A stretch of 26,666 nt of DNA from DATHBP01 sp035296085 (GCA_035296085.1 DATHBP010000249.1:1-26666); one strand, 5' to 3'; positions 1 to 7,653 are shown, numbered from the stretch's first letter. Notes: generated from the letters alone by a model not told the origin. Translations and numbers: made by a program.

Positions 1-15
1 GCGCTGGAACGCGGC

Positions 16-951
16 TCAGAACAGCGCGGAGGCCAGCCGTTGGCGCGCGGAGCGCACCCGCGGATCGTCGGTGCCGACGATGCCGAACAGCTCGACGAGG
101 CGTTTGCGTACGCGGTCGCGCTCGTCGCCGGCCGTCGCGACGACTAGCCCGAGCAGCCGCTCGAACGCGTCGTCAGCGCGGTCGGCGACGAGGTCGAGGT
201 CGGCCACCTGAAGCGCCAGATCGACGTCGTCGGGGGCGCTGGCCGCCTGCGCACGCGTCGCTGTGTCGTCCAGACCGCTCGTCCTGGCGAGCAGCTCCGC
301 CCAGGCGAGGCCCGCCGTGGCATCCGGGTCGGCAGGTGCTCGGGCGAGCAGGCTGCGGTACTCCTCGGCGGCGGCGGCGTAGTCACCGCGCTGCATAGCC
401 GACTCCGCGGCCGCCAGCCTCGGGTCACCAGCGGGCTCGGCCTCGGCAGCCTCCGGGGCGGCGGCCTCGGCCGGCGGCTGGGGGGTGGCTGTGCCGACGA
501 TGCCGTTCGCCGCGGCGACCTTCAGCAGCTCGTCGATGAAGCGGCGCACGTCGGGCTCGGGCAGCGCTCCCTGGAACAGCGGTACGGGCTGGCCCCCGAC
601 GACCGCGATCACCAGCGGGATGCTCTGCGCGCCGACAGCGGCGGCAAGCTGCTGGTTGGCCTCGACGTCGACCTTTCCGAGCAGGAACCGCCCGGCGTAC
701 TCCTGGGCCAGCCGTTCGAGCACGGGGCTCAGCCGTTTGCAGGGTTCGCACCAGTCGGCCCAGAAGTCCAGGACGACGGGTACGCGCAGCGACTGCTCTA
801 CGACGTCGGTCTGGAAGCTCTGCTCGGTGACGTCGACGACATAGCTGCCGGCGCCGGCGGCGGTCCCCCCAGCAGCGCCCGGCGCCTCGGCCGGTCGAGC
901 CAGCGTGGAGAGGTCGATCGCACCTGGACGGGAGAAGCTGCCGGCGGTCAT
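16..951 (-). CDS. Thioredoxin-TPR protein (CnoX/YbbN-like)
   Basis: The 311-residue protein has a low-complexity Ala/Gly-rich N-terminus (about 1-36), a thioredoxin fold (about 37-145) and an alanine-rich helical C-terminal part (about 175-311) that looks like TPR repeats. The active site is W-C-E-P-C at residues 67-71, so both cysteines are present, followed by a cis-proline stretch near S-I-P at about 110-112. Thioredoxin plus C-terminal TPR is the architecture of YbbN/CnoX, a co-chaperone that holds unfolding or oxidised proteins for the chaperonin and DnaK. In E. coli CnoX the site is degenerate, whereas here it keeps both cysteines and could be redox-active. It is a single gene 69 bp upstream of the icmA stop on the same strand. 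The ATG start has a GAGGG-like stretch just upstream and a GACAAT hexamer 6 bp before it. The family call is firm; the exact role is inferred. Confidence 0.85.
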   Translation of the reverse strand: MTAGSFSRPGAIDLSTLARPAEAPGAAGGTAAGAGSYVVDVTEQSFQTDVVEQSLRVPVVLDFWADWCEPCKRLSPVLERLAQEYAGRFLLGKVDVEANQQLAAAVGAQSIPLVIAVVGGQPVPLFQGALPEPDVRRFIDELLKVAAANGIVGTATPQPPAEAAAPEAAEAEPAGDPRLAAAESAMQRGDYAAAAEEYRSLLARAPADPDATAGLAWAELLARTSGLDDTATRAQAASAPDDVDLALQVADLDLVADRADDAFERLLGLVVATAGDERDRVRKRLVELFGIVGTDDPRVRSARQRLASALF

Positions 952-957
952 GCCCTC

Positions 958-963
958 ATTGTC
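958..963 (-). promoter_or_regulatory. Possible -10 hexamer of the thioredoxin-TPR gene
   Basis: The minus strand reads GACAAT, then 6 bp, then the ATG. This spacing would give a leaderless transcript, but the hexamer departs from TAnnnT at its first base and the GAGGGC between could instead be a ribosome binding site. It is the weakest member of the leaderless series in this window. Confidence 0.3.
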
Positions 964-1020
964 GCGGACCGGACCAGACCCCGCGCACGCCGCCCTCCGT
1001 ACGCCGGAACGGAAGGTTGG

Positions 1021-2715
1021 TCAGAACTGCGCCCGCTCGCGGTATTCGCCCCACTCCGCGCGCAGCGCGTCACAGATCTCACCGAGCGTCGCCTCGACCC
1101 GGGCGGCGTCCAGCATCGGCGGGATCACGTTGGCCTCCTCGCGTACGGCCTGGACCATGCGCTCGAGAGCGGCGTCGACTGCGCTCTGGTCGCGGTGCTG
1201 GCGGCGCTCGCCGAGCTCGGCCACCTGTTCCACCTCGACCTCGTGCGACACCCGGAGGATCTCCAGCTCGCCGGTCACGGTCGACTCGTGGCAGTTGACG
1301 CCCACGATCCGCTTGTCGCCCTTCTCCAGGTGGCGCTGGTAGGCGAACGCCGCGTCGGCAATCTCCGCCATGAACCACCCGTCCTCGATCCCGCGCAGAA
1401 TCCCCGACGTCATCGGACCTACCGCATGCTCGCGGTCGGTCCCGCCGCCCATCTCCAGGATCTTTGCGAAGATCTGCTCGGCCTGCGCCTCGATCTCGTC
1501 GGTGAGCGCCTCGACGTACCACGAGCCACCGAGCGGGTCGGCGACGTTGACGACGCCGGTCTCCTCCATCAAGACCTGCTGGGTCCGCAGCGCGATCTCC
1601 GCTGCCCGCTCCGTAGGCAAGGCGAGCGTCTCGTCCAGTGCGTTCGTGTGCAGGGAGTTCGTCCCGCCCAGTACGGCTGCCAGTGCCTCCACCGCGGTGC
1701 GTACCACGTTGTTGTACGGCTGCTGCGCCGTGAGAGAGACACCGGCGGTCTGGGTGTGGAACCGCAGCCACTGCGCCTTCTCGCTGCGCGCGCCGTAGAC
1801 GTCGCGGAGCCAGCGCGCCCAGATGCGTCGCGCCGCGCGGAACTTGGCGATCTCCTCGAAGAAGTCGATGTGCGCGTCGAAGAAGAACGACAGCCCCGGA
1901 GCAAACCTTTCGACGTCGAGGCCGCGTGACTGGCCGAGCTCGACGTAGGCGAAACCATCGGCGAGCGTGAACGCCAGCTCCTGCGCAGCCGTGGAGCCCG
2001 CTTCGCGGATGTGGTAGCCGGAGACGCTCAACGGCTTGTAGTCGGGGATGTGCTCGGCGCAGTACTCCATCAGGTCGCCGATGAGGCGCAGGTGCGGCTC
2101 CGGGGGGAACAGCCACTCCTTCTGCGCGATGTACTCCTTGAAGATGTCCGTCTGCAACGTGCCGTTGAGCGTGGCGAGGTCAGCGCCTTGCCGCTCCGCG
2201 GCCACGAGGTACATGCAAAACACCGGCACCGCTGGGCCGGAGATGGTCATCGACGTCGTCACGTCTTGCAGGGGGATCGCGTCGAACAGCGTCTCCATGT
2301 CGTGTGCGGAGTCGATGGCGACTCCGCAGTGGCCCACCTCGCCGAGCGCCTTCGGGTCGTCGGAGTCCCGGCCCATCAGCGTCGGCATGTCGAAGGCGAC
2401 GGACAGGCCTCCCCCGCCGGCGTCGAGGATCATCTTGTATCGCTCGTTGGTGTGCTTGGCGCTGCCGAACCCGGCGAACTGGCGGATCGTCCACGTCCGC
2501 CCCCGGTAGCCCGTGGGATAGAGCCCGCGGGTGAACGGGAACTCCCCCGGCCAGCCGATGCGCTCGAAGCCGGGAACGTCGCTGCCGGACGCAGGTCCGT
2601 ACACCGGCTCGACCGCAAGATCGGACACCGTGGTGAAGTCTGCGTCGCGCTTCGGGCTCGCGTCGAAACGTCGCTGCCACCGTTCGCGGCCCGCCTCGAT
2701 CTCCGCTGCGCCCAT
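1021..2715 (-). CDS. icmA: Isobutyryl-CoA mutase, large (catalytic) subunit
   Basis: This 564-residue protein is an acyl-CoA mutase TIM-barrel subunit without the C-terminal B12-binding domain. IcmA interconverts isobutyryl-CoA and n-butyryl-CoA, together with a small cobalamin-binding subunit IcmB. Two substrate-specificity residues identify it. Phe80 (in T-I-R-Q-F-A-G) replaces the methylmalonyl-CoA mutase tyrosine, and Gln198 (in K-E-Y-I-A-Q) replaces the arginine that binds the substrate carboxylate. Both fall at the positions and numbers known for Streptomyces isobutyryl-CoA mutase. A methylmalonyl-CoA mutase is therefore unlikely, and 2-hydroxyisobutyryl-CoA mutase (isoleucine at the first site) is excluded. 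Other family landmarks are intact, including G-Y-H-I-R-E-A-G and the G-G-T-N-S-L-H-T stretch. It lies downstream of the PH-domain gene by 52 bp and has its own candidate promoter. No icmB lies in the window. Confidence 0.93.
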   Translation of the reverse strand: MGAAEIEAGRERWQRRFDASPKRDADFTTVSDLAVEPVYGPASGSDVPGFERIGWPGEFPFTRGLYPTGYRGRTWTIRQFAGFGSAKHTNERYKMILDAGGGGLSVAFDMPTLMGRDSDDPKALGEVGHCGVAIDSAHDMETLFDAIPLQDVTTSMTISGPAVPVFCMYLVAAERQGADLATLNGTLQTDIFKEYIAQKEWLFPPEPHLRLIGDLMEYCAEHIPDYKPLSVSGYHIREAGSTAAQELAFTLADGFAYVELGQSRGLDVERFAPGLSFFFDAHIDFFEEIAKFRAARRIWARWLRDVYGARSEKAQWLRFHTQTAGVSLTAQQPYNNVVRTAVEALAAVLGGTNSLHTNALDETLALPTERAAEIALRTQQVLMEETGVVNVADPLGGSWYVEALTDEIEAQAEQIFAKILEMGGGTDREHAVGPMTSGILRGIEDGWFMAEIADAAFAYQRHLEKGDKRIVGVNCHESTVTGELEILRVSHEVEVEQVAELGERRQHRDQSAVDAALERMVQAVREEANVIPPMLDAARVEATLGEICDALRAEWGEYRERAQF

Positions 2716-2721
2716 CCCGAA

Positions 2722-2727
2722 AGTCTA
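2722..2727 (-). promoter_or_regulatory. -10 element for leaderless icmA transcription
   Basis: The minus strand has TAGACT followed by 6 bp and the icmA ATG. TAnnnT at 6-8 bp from the start codon is the typical layout of actinobacterial leaderless promoters. There is no purine-rich ribosome binding site in the 6 bp, and no convincing -35 hexamer is visible. Confidence 0.55.
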
Positions 2728-2767
2728 GGCGCGCGGCCGGGTTAGTGCGCTGGGTCCGCCCAGCCGC

Positions 2768-3292
2768 TCACTGTGCGCGGGCGCGGAGGCCCGAGTGCTG
2801 AATGAGGCGCTGGATGGTCAGGTCTCGCTCGTGGGGCTTGGCGACGTAGCGGATGTCGCGAAGGCCCTGGTCCTGGGCCGCGGACTCGAAGACGAAGTGG
2901 CCGAAGCCGAAGATCCGGCCCAGGAACGGCTTGTCGACGGTGATGTCGAGGATCCGGGCGATCGGCATCGTGGCGACCCGCCGCGCGAACAGCCCCTGGA
3001 TCCGAAAGACCCGCATGTTGGTGATGACGAACCGGTCGACGTGCTCGACGAGCGCGAGCCAGCCTGCATGCGCGACAACGGCCACGGCCAGCAGCAGTGG
3101 CAGCCAGGCGACCTGCAGCGAGCTGAACCAGAAGATCACCAGCAGACCGACCGCGCCCAGGCATTCCGCGGCCGGCCGCACGTAGACGACCCAGTGGTGG
3201 CGGACCTCGTCGATGACGTGCTCGCCCTCGTCGACGAGCAGATGGCTCTCCACCTTGGGGTCGGCGACGGTGCGGTACAGCCAGCCGAGCAT
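2768..3292 (-). CDS. PH-domain (bPH2/YdbT-like) membrane protein
   Basis: The 174-residue protein starts with a soluble segment (about 1-35), has two adjacent hydrophobic helices (about 41-57 and 60-80) and ends in a beta-rich domain (about 85-155). That domain includes the run D-R-F-V-I-T-N-M-R-V-F-R and a T-V-D-K-P-F-L-G-R motif, typical of the bacterial PH (bPH2, formerly DUF304) family. These proteins sit in the membrane with the PH domain in the cytoplasm, and their molecular function is mostly unknown. It begins 9 bp after the stop of a 52-residue membrane peptide gene, suggesting one transcript. Its C-terminus ends in a basic tail. The family assignment is good; I infer no specific function. 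Confidence 0.8.
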   Translation of the reverse strand: MLGWLYRTVADPKVESHLLVDEGEHVIDEVRHHWVVYVRPAAECLGAVGLLVIFWFSSLQVAWLPLLLAVAVVAHAGWLALVEHVDRFVITNMRVFRIQGLFARRVATMPIARILDITVDKPFLGRIFGFGHFVFESAAQDQGLRDIRYVAKPHERDLTIQRLIQHSGLRARAQ

Positions 3293-3301
3293 GGCGGCTT
3301 G

Positions 3302-3460
3302 TCAGCTGAGCAGCGCGCTGAGGAAGCGGATGACGTTGGTGAACCCGTCGGCGATCAGCGACGCGGTGTTCTGCACGAGGTCGGCAGCTGCCGCGGGCTT
3401 GGTGATCACGTAGAAGATGGCGAACGCCACCACGAGCAGCACGACGATCTTCTTGATCAC
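3302..3460 (-). CDS. Small single-pass membrane protein (52 aa)
   Basis: A GTG start at 3458-3460 opens a 52-codon reading frame. It has a lysine pair at the N-terminus, one strongly hydrophobic segment (about residues 5-19), then an amphipathic stretch rich in Ala, Ile and Leu ending in S-A-L-L-S. A GGAGGG lies about 12 bases before the start, which supports translation although the spacing is long. The frame stays open upstream of the GTG through to about 4246, overlapping meaB in another frame, so the short form is the credible one. It is followed 9 bp later by the PH-domain gene on the same strand, so the two membrane proteins may work together. Function is unknown. Confidence 0.6.
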   Translation of the reverse strand: MIKKIVVLLVVAFAIFYVITKPAAAADLVQNTASLIADGFTNVIRFLSALLS

Positions 3461-3496
3461 GCCGCTCAACCGCCCTCCGCTCGACCGGGCCACTGT

Positions 3497-3511
3497 GCCA
3501 CCGCCGGTGGC
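3497..3511 (-). other. Inverted repeat upstream of the 52-aa gene
   Basis: GCCACC and GGTGGC form a perfect 6-bp stem around a 3-nt loop. It lies 36 bp upstream of the GTG of the small membrane protein and 64 bp downstream of the meaB stop. There is no T-tract after it on the minus strand, so it could be a U-less terminator of the thiolase-meaB transcript, an operator or chance. Confidence 0.3.
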
Positions 3512-3562
3512 TATCTCGTTTGTAGCGCATGCCGGGGCCGCGACGGGAGAGGCGCGCGGACG

Positions 3563-3575
3563 GGCGGCCTCCGCC
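3563..3575 (-). terminator. Possible hairpin directly after the meaB stop
   Basis: GGCGG and CCGCC pair around a 3-nt loop immediately after the meaB TGA. The stem is short and no T-tract follows. Together with the stronger hairpin 50 bp further on it may weaken read-through into the small membrane protein gene, but this is speculative in a GC-rich genome. Confidence 0.2.
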
Positions 3576-4559
3576 TCAGAGCGCGTCGACCACGCGGTCT
3601 GCCGCGGAGTAGGGGTCGAGCTCACCCGCCAGCACCGCGACCGCCAGGTCATCGAGCCGGTGGTCGCCGTGCATGCCGGCGAAGCGTTCGCGCAGCCCGG
3701 TGAGCGCGATGGCCTCGATCTCGTCGCGCGCCCGGCGGCGTCGCCGGCGTTCCAGCTCGCCGGACTCCGCGGACCACTCCCGGTGCGCCTCGATGGCCGC
3801 CACGACGTCGGCGATGCCCGTGCCCGTGTGCGCGACGGTCGAGACGATGCGCGGACGCCAGGCGCCCGCGGCGCGAGGCGACAGGGACAACATCGAACGC
3901 AGATCCTTGACGACCTGGCCGGCACCGTCGCGGTCCGCCTTGTTGACGACGTAGACGTCGCCGATCTCCAAGATCCCCGCCTTCGCTGCCTGGATGCCGT
4001 CTCCCATGCCCGGGGCCAGCAGCACGAGCGTGGTGTCGGCGAGGCCCGCGACGTCCACCTCCGACTGGCCCACGCCGACCGTCTCCACCAGCACCTCGTC
4101 GCACCCGGCGGCAGAGAGCACCCGCAGGGCCTGCGGGGTCGCCCACGACAAGCCGCCGAGATGACCACGCGTGGCCATCGAGCGGATGAACACCTCGCCG
4201 TCGGTGGCGTGGTCCTGCATCCGCACGCGGTCACCGAGCAGGGCACCGCCGGAGAACGGCGAGGAGGGGTCGACTGCCAGCACCCCTACGCGCTTGCCCG
4301 CCGCACGCAGCAGTCCCACTAGGCCCGAGGTGGTCGTCGACTTGCCGACTCCAGGTGCGCCGGTGATGCCGACGATGTGCGCGTTTCCGGCGTACGGCGA
4401 CAGCAAGGCGGTCGCGTCCCGCAGCAGCGGCGACGCATCCTCGACCAGGGAGATGAGACGGGCGACGGCGCGCGGGTCGGCCGCTCGCGCCCGGTCGACC
4501 AGATCGGCAAGATCCGGCTCGGCGCGGCGCGACCGCCACGCGGGAGCCGAGGACGTCAC
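3576..4559 (-). CDS. meaB: Mutase-associated GTPase chaperone MeaB (ArgK family)
   Basis: MeaB is a SIMIBI-class GTPase that gates loading of adenosylcobalamin and protects B12-dependent acyl-CoA mutases from inactivation. The 327-residue protein shows Walker A G-A-P-G-V-G-K-S at 67-74, the switch region beginning D-P-S-S-P at about 97, the family signature V-E-T-V-G-V-G-Q-S-E at about 158-167 and the base-specificity motif N-K-A-D at 206-209. The C-terminal helical part is the usual dimerisation arm. Its ATG overlaps the stop of the upstream thiolase gene by 4 bp (ATGA), so the two are translationally coupled. Two candidate client mutases, IcmA and Ecm, are encoded in the same window, and either or both could be its partner. 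The old name ArgK (arginine/ornithine transport kinase) does not apply. Confidence 0.95.
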   Translation of the reverse strand: MTSSAPAWRSRRAEPDLADLVDRARAADPRAVARLISLVEDASPLLRDATALLSPYAGNAHIVGITGAPGVGKSTTTSGLVGLLRAAGKRVGVLAVDPSSPFSGGALLGDRVRMQDHATDGEVFIRSMATRGHLGGLSWATPQALRVLSAAGCDEVLVETVGVGQSEVDVAGLADTTLVLLAPGMGDGIQAAKAGILEIGDVYVVNKADRDGAGQVVKDLRSMLSLSPRAAGAWRPRIVSTVAHTGTGIADVVAAIEAHREWSAESGELERRRRRRARDEIEAIALTGLRERFAGMHGDHRLDDLAVAVLAGELDPYSAADRVVDAL

Positions 4560-5746
4560 GCCTTCGGCACGCGGACGACCAGCGCGTCACCTTGTCCGCC
4601 GCCACCGCACAGCGCGGCCGCACCGATGCCGCCACCGCGGCGCGCGAGCTCGAGCGCCACATGCAGCACGACGCGGGCGCCCGACATGCCGATCGGGTGG
4701 CCGAGCGCCACCGACCCGCCGTTGACGTTGACCCGCTCCAGGTCGACCCCGAGGTCACGGGCGCTCGCGAGCCCGACGGCGGCAAACGCCTCGTTGATCT
4801 CCAGCAGGTCGAGGGCGTCGACGCCGATGCCTTCCTTGGCGCACGCCTGGCGGATCGCGTTGGCCGGCTGGAGCTGCAGGGACGAGTCCGGTCCGGCGAC
4901 GACCGCATGCGCGCCGATCTCGGCCAGCCAGTCGAGCCCGAGCTGTTGCGCCTTCTCCTTGCTCATGACGACGACGGCGCAAGCACCGTCGGAGATCTGC
5001 GACGACGACCCGGCGGTGATCGTCCCGTCCTTTGCGAACGCGGGTCGCAGCCTGGCAAGGGTCTCGGCGGTCGTGTCTCCGCGGACCCCCTCGTCGGAGT
5101 CGACCACGAGCGGGTCGCCCTTGCGCTGAGGGATCGTCACGGGCACCACCTCGTCGTCGAAGACGCCGTCTTTCCACGCCATTGCCGCACGCTGGTGCGA
5201 GCGGGCGCTGAACTCGTCCTGCTCCGCTCGCGTCAGCTCGTACGTCCCTGCGTTGCGGGTCTCGGTGAGTGCGCCCATGCCCTGGTCGGTGAAGACGTCC
5301 CACAGGCCGTCGTAGGTCATCGAGTCGACCAACGTGGCGTCGCCGTAGCGAATGCCCTCCCGCGACTTCGGCAGCAGGTGCGGGGCGTTGCTCATCGACT
5401 CCATGCCGCCGGCGACGACGATCTCGAACTCGCCGGCGCGGATGAGCTGGTCTGCCATCGCGATGGCGGAGATGCCGGACAGGCACACCTTGTTGACGGT
5501 GATCGCGGGCACTGTCATCGGGATGCCTGCCTTGACCGCCGCCTGCCGGGCCGTGATCTGCCCGGTTCCCGCCTGTAGCACGTGACCCATGACGACGTAG
5601 TCGACCTGCTCGGGGCGCACGCCGGAACGCTCCAGCGCCGCGGCGATGGCGAGGCCACCGAGATCCGCGGCGGACAGGTCCTTGAGGCCGCCGAGCATGC
5701 GTCCAATGGGCGTACGGGAGCCGGCGACGATCACAGAGCTGGTCAT
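4556..5746 (-). CDS. Acetyl-CoA C-acetyltransferase (biosynthetic thiolase)
   Basis: The 396-residue enzyme condenses two acetyl-CoA into acetoacetyl-CoA, or cleaves it in the reverse direction. The catalytic set of a type II thiolase is complete: Cys88 in N-K-V-C-L-S, His350 in G-H-P-I-G-M-S-G, and Cys380 in C-G-G-G-G-Q-G. The N-E-A-F-A motif lies at about 315-319. Numbering is within two residues of the Zoogloea enzyme, so the length is standard. It is the first gene of a thiolase-meaB unit and is transcribed away from the epimerase-ccr unit across a 141-bp gap. The product can feed the 3-hydroxybutyryl-CoA dehydrogenases and then Ccr. Symbols such as atoB, phaA or thlA are used for this family; the sequence alone does not choose among them. 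Confidence 0.95.
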   Translation of the reverse strand: MTSSVIVAGSRTPIGRMLGGLKDLSAADLGGLAIAAALERSGVRPEQVDYVVMGHVLQAGTGQITARQAAVKAGIPMTVPAITVNKVCLSGISAIAMADQLIRAGEFEIVVAGGMESMSNAPHLLPKSREGIRYGDATLVDSMTYDGLWDVFTDQGMGALTETRNAGTYELTRAEQDEFSARSHQRAAMAWKDGVFDDEVVPVTIPQRKGDPLVVDSDEGVRGDTTAETLARLRPAFAKDGTITAGSSSQISDGACAVVVMSKEKAQQLGLDWLAEIGAHAVVAGPDSSLQLQPANAIRQACAKEGIGVDALDLLEINEAFAAVGLASARDLGVDLERVNVNGGSVALGHPIGMSGARVVLHVALELARRGGGIGAAALCGGGGQGDALVVRVPKA

Positions 5747-5753
5747 AGCCGCA

Positions 5754-5759
5754 ACGATA
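5754..5759 (-). promoter_or_regulatory. -10 element for leaderless thiolase-meaB transcription
   Basis: The minus strand has TATCGT followed by 7 bp and the thiolase ATG. There is no ribosome binding site in the 7 bp, so transcription would begin at or next to the start codon. No clear -35 is visible in the GC-rich sequence upstream. Confidence 0.55.
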
Positions 5760-5887
5760 GGCGGCGGCGGGGACGAGCAGCCCCGGGAGTCGTGTCGAGC
5801 CGGTCACAGTCGCTCGCGACTCCAGACTGAGGGCGAGACCATGGCCTCGGTGGACAATCCGGTGGTCGACGCGCGGAGGGAGGGACG

Positions 5888-6322
5888 GTGGGCGAACAGC
5901 TCTTCCTCGGCATCGATCACGTCGGCATCGCCGTGCCCGACATGGACGCCGCCCTCGCGTTCTATCGCTCGACATTCGGACTCGAGGTGGTCCACGAGGA
6001 GACCAACGAAGACCAGGGCGTACGCGAGGCGATGCTTGCCGTCGGGGACTCGCCGGTGTCCATCCAGCTGCTCGCACCGCTGAGCGACCGGTCTCCGCTC
6101 GCCGCGTTCCTCGCCAAGCGCGGTCCCGGCATCCAGCAGCTGGCCTACCGGGTGGCCGACGTCATGGCAGTGACCGCCGTCCTGCGTGACCGCGGCCTGC
6201 GGCTGCTCTACGACGAGCCGCATCCTGGTACCGCGGGCAGCCGCATCAACTTCGTCCACCCCAAGGACGCGGGCGGAGTGCTGGTCGAGCTCGTCGAGCC
6301 GGCGTCCGGACCAGCCTCGTGA
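5888..6322 (+). CDS. mce: Methylmalonyl-CoA / ethylmalonyl-CoA epimerase
   Basis: The enzyme interconverts the 2R and 2S forms of methylmalonyl-CoA, and in the ethylmalonyl-CoA pathway also of ethylmalonyl-CoA. The 144-residue protein is a single vicinal-oxygen-chelate unit with two beta-alpha-beta-beta-beta modules. Likely metal ligands are His11 (I-D-H-V-G-I), Gln60 (S-I-Q-L-L) and Glu134 (V-E-L-V-E). At the fourth position, 50 residues before the Glu, there is Gln84 (I-Q-Q-L-A-Y) where many family members have His. The GTG start at 5888-5890 is chosen because a GGAGGGAGGG ribosome binding site precedes it at good distance. The gene overlaps ccr by 4 bp (GTGA), indicating translational coupling and supporting ethylmalonyl-CoA as a real substrate here. 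Confidence 0.93.
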   Translation: MGEQLFLGIDHVGIAVPDMDAALAFYRSTFGLEVVHEETNEDQGVREAMLAVGDSPVSIQLLAPLSDRSPLAAFLAKRGPGIQQLAYRVADVMAVTAVLRDRGLRLLYDEPHPGTAGSRINFVHPKDAGGVLVELVEPASGPAS

Positions 6323-7653
6323 AGGAGATCCGCGACGCAATCCTCGCCGATGCGCCGGCAGCCGACATCGCTGGGCTGCCGGTGCCGAAGACCTACCGCG
6401 GCGTGACGGTCCGCAAGTCCGAGACCGCGATGTTCGACGGCATGGCGCTGGCGGACAAGGACCCACGGCAAAGCCTGCACGTCGACGAGGTCGCGGTACC
6501 CGAGCTGGGGCCTGGTGAGGCACTGGTCGCCGTCATGGCCTCGGCCATCAACTACAACACAGTGTGGACGAGCATCTTCGAGCCGTTGTCGACGTTCGCC
6601 TTCCTGGAGCGCTACGGCTCGACGTCCGCGCTCGGCAAGCGTCACGACCTGCCCTACCACGTCGTGGGCTCCGACCTGTGCGGAGTCGTCCTGCGGACCG
6701 GGGTCGGCGTGCACGCCTGGCAGCCTGGCGACGAGGTGGTGGCGCACTGTCTCTCGGTCGAGCTCGAGCAGCCCGACGGGCACGACGACACCATGCTCGA
6801 CCCCGAGCAGCGGATCTGGGGCTTTGAGACCAACTTCGGCGGCCTGGCCGAAGTGGCGCTGGTCAAGGCCAACCAGCTGATGCCCAAACCACGCCATCTC
6901 ACCTGGGAGGAGGCCGCCTGTCCGGGCCTGGTCAACTCCACGGCCTACCGCCAGCTCGTCAGCTCCCACGGCGCAGCCATGAAGCAAGGCGACACGGTGC
7001 TGATCTGGGGCGCCTCGGGCGGTTTGGGCTCCTATGCCACTCAGCTCGCCCTGAACGGCGGGGCCACCCCGGTCTGCGTGGTGAGCTCGCCGGACAAGGC
7101 GCAGCTGTGCCGGCGCATGGGGGCCGAGCTCGTCATCGACCGCCAGGCCGACGGCTACCGGTTCTGGAGCGACGAGCACACCCAAGACCCCAAGGAGTGG
7201 CGCAGGCTGGGCTCTCGGATCCGTGAGCTGACCGGCGGCGAGGACCCCGACATCGTGTTCGAGCACCCTGGCCGCGAGACGTTCGGGGCGAGCGTGTTCG
7301 TCACCCGCCGCGGCGGGACGATCGTCACCTGCGCGTCGACGTCCGGCTACGTCCACCAGTACGACAACCGCTACCTGTGGATGCACCTCAAGCGGATCGT
7401 CGGCTCCCACTTCGCCAACTACCGAGAGGCGTGGGAGGCCAACCGGCTCATCGCGCGCGGCCGGGTACATCCGACGCTCTCGAAGACCTATCCGCTCGAG
7501 CAGACCGGACAGGCCGCGTACGAGGTTCACAAGAACCTGCATTCGGGCAAGGTCGGAGTACTCTGCCTGGCACCAAAGGAGGGTCTCGGCGTGCGCGACG
7601 TGCCACGGCGGCAAGCACATCTCGAGGCCATCAACCGATTCCGCGGCACCTGA
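6319..7653 (+). CDS. ccr: Crotonyl-CoA carboxylase/reductase
   Basis: Ccr reduces crotonyl-CoA with NADPH and traps CO2 to give (2S)-ethylmalonyl-CoA, the key step of the ethylmalonyl-CoA pathway and a source of polyketide extender units. The 444-residue protein is a medium-chain reductase with the nucleotide-binding loop W-G-A-S-G-G-L-G at about 230-237. Asn80, Phe169, Glu170 and His364 align, with an offset of one, to the CO2-binding residues Asn81, Phe170, Glu171 and His365 known from the Kitasatospora enzyme. It should therefore be a true carboxylase and not just an enoyl reductase. Translation starts at a GTG overlapping the epimerase stop. Length is standard. The 55-bp gap to the next gene shows no terminator. 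Confidence 0.96.
   Translation: MKEIRDAILADAPAADIAGLPVPKTYRGVTVRKSETAMFDGMALADKDPRQSLHVDEVAVPELGPGEALVAVMASAINYNTVWTSIFEPLSTFAFLERYGSTSALGKRHDLPYHVVGSDLCGVVLRTGVGVHAWQPGDEVVAHCLSVELEQPDGHDDTMLDPEQRIWGFETNFGGLAEVALVKANQLMPKPRHLTWEEAACPGLVNSTAYRQLVSSHGAAMKQGDTVLIWGASGGLGSYATQLALNGGATPVCVVSSPDKAQLCRRMGAELVIDRQADGYRFWSDEHTQDPKEWRRLGSRIRELTGGEDPDIVFEHPGRETFGASVFVTRRGGTIVTCASTSGYVHQYDNRYLWMHLKRIVGSHFANYREAWEANRLIARGRVHPTLSKTYPLEQTGQAAYEVHKNLHSGKVGVLCLAPKEGLGVRDVPRRQAHLEAINRFRGT

Noticed and set aside
5841..5890. An ATG at 5841 as the epimerase start
   Set aside because: It is out of frame with the epimerase; the GTG at 5888 has a strong ribosome binding site and the family N-terminus.
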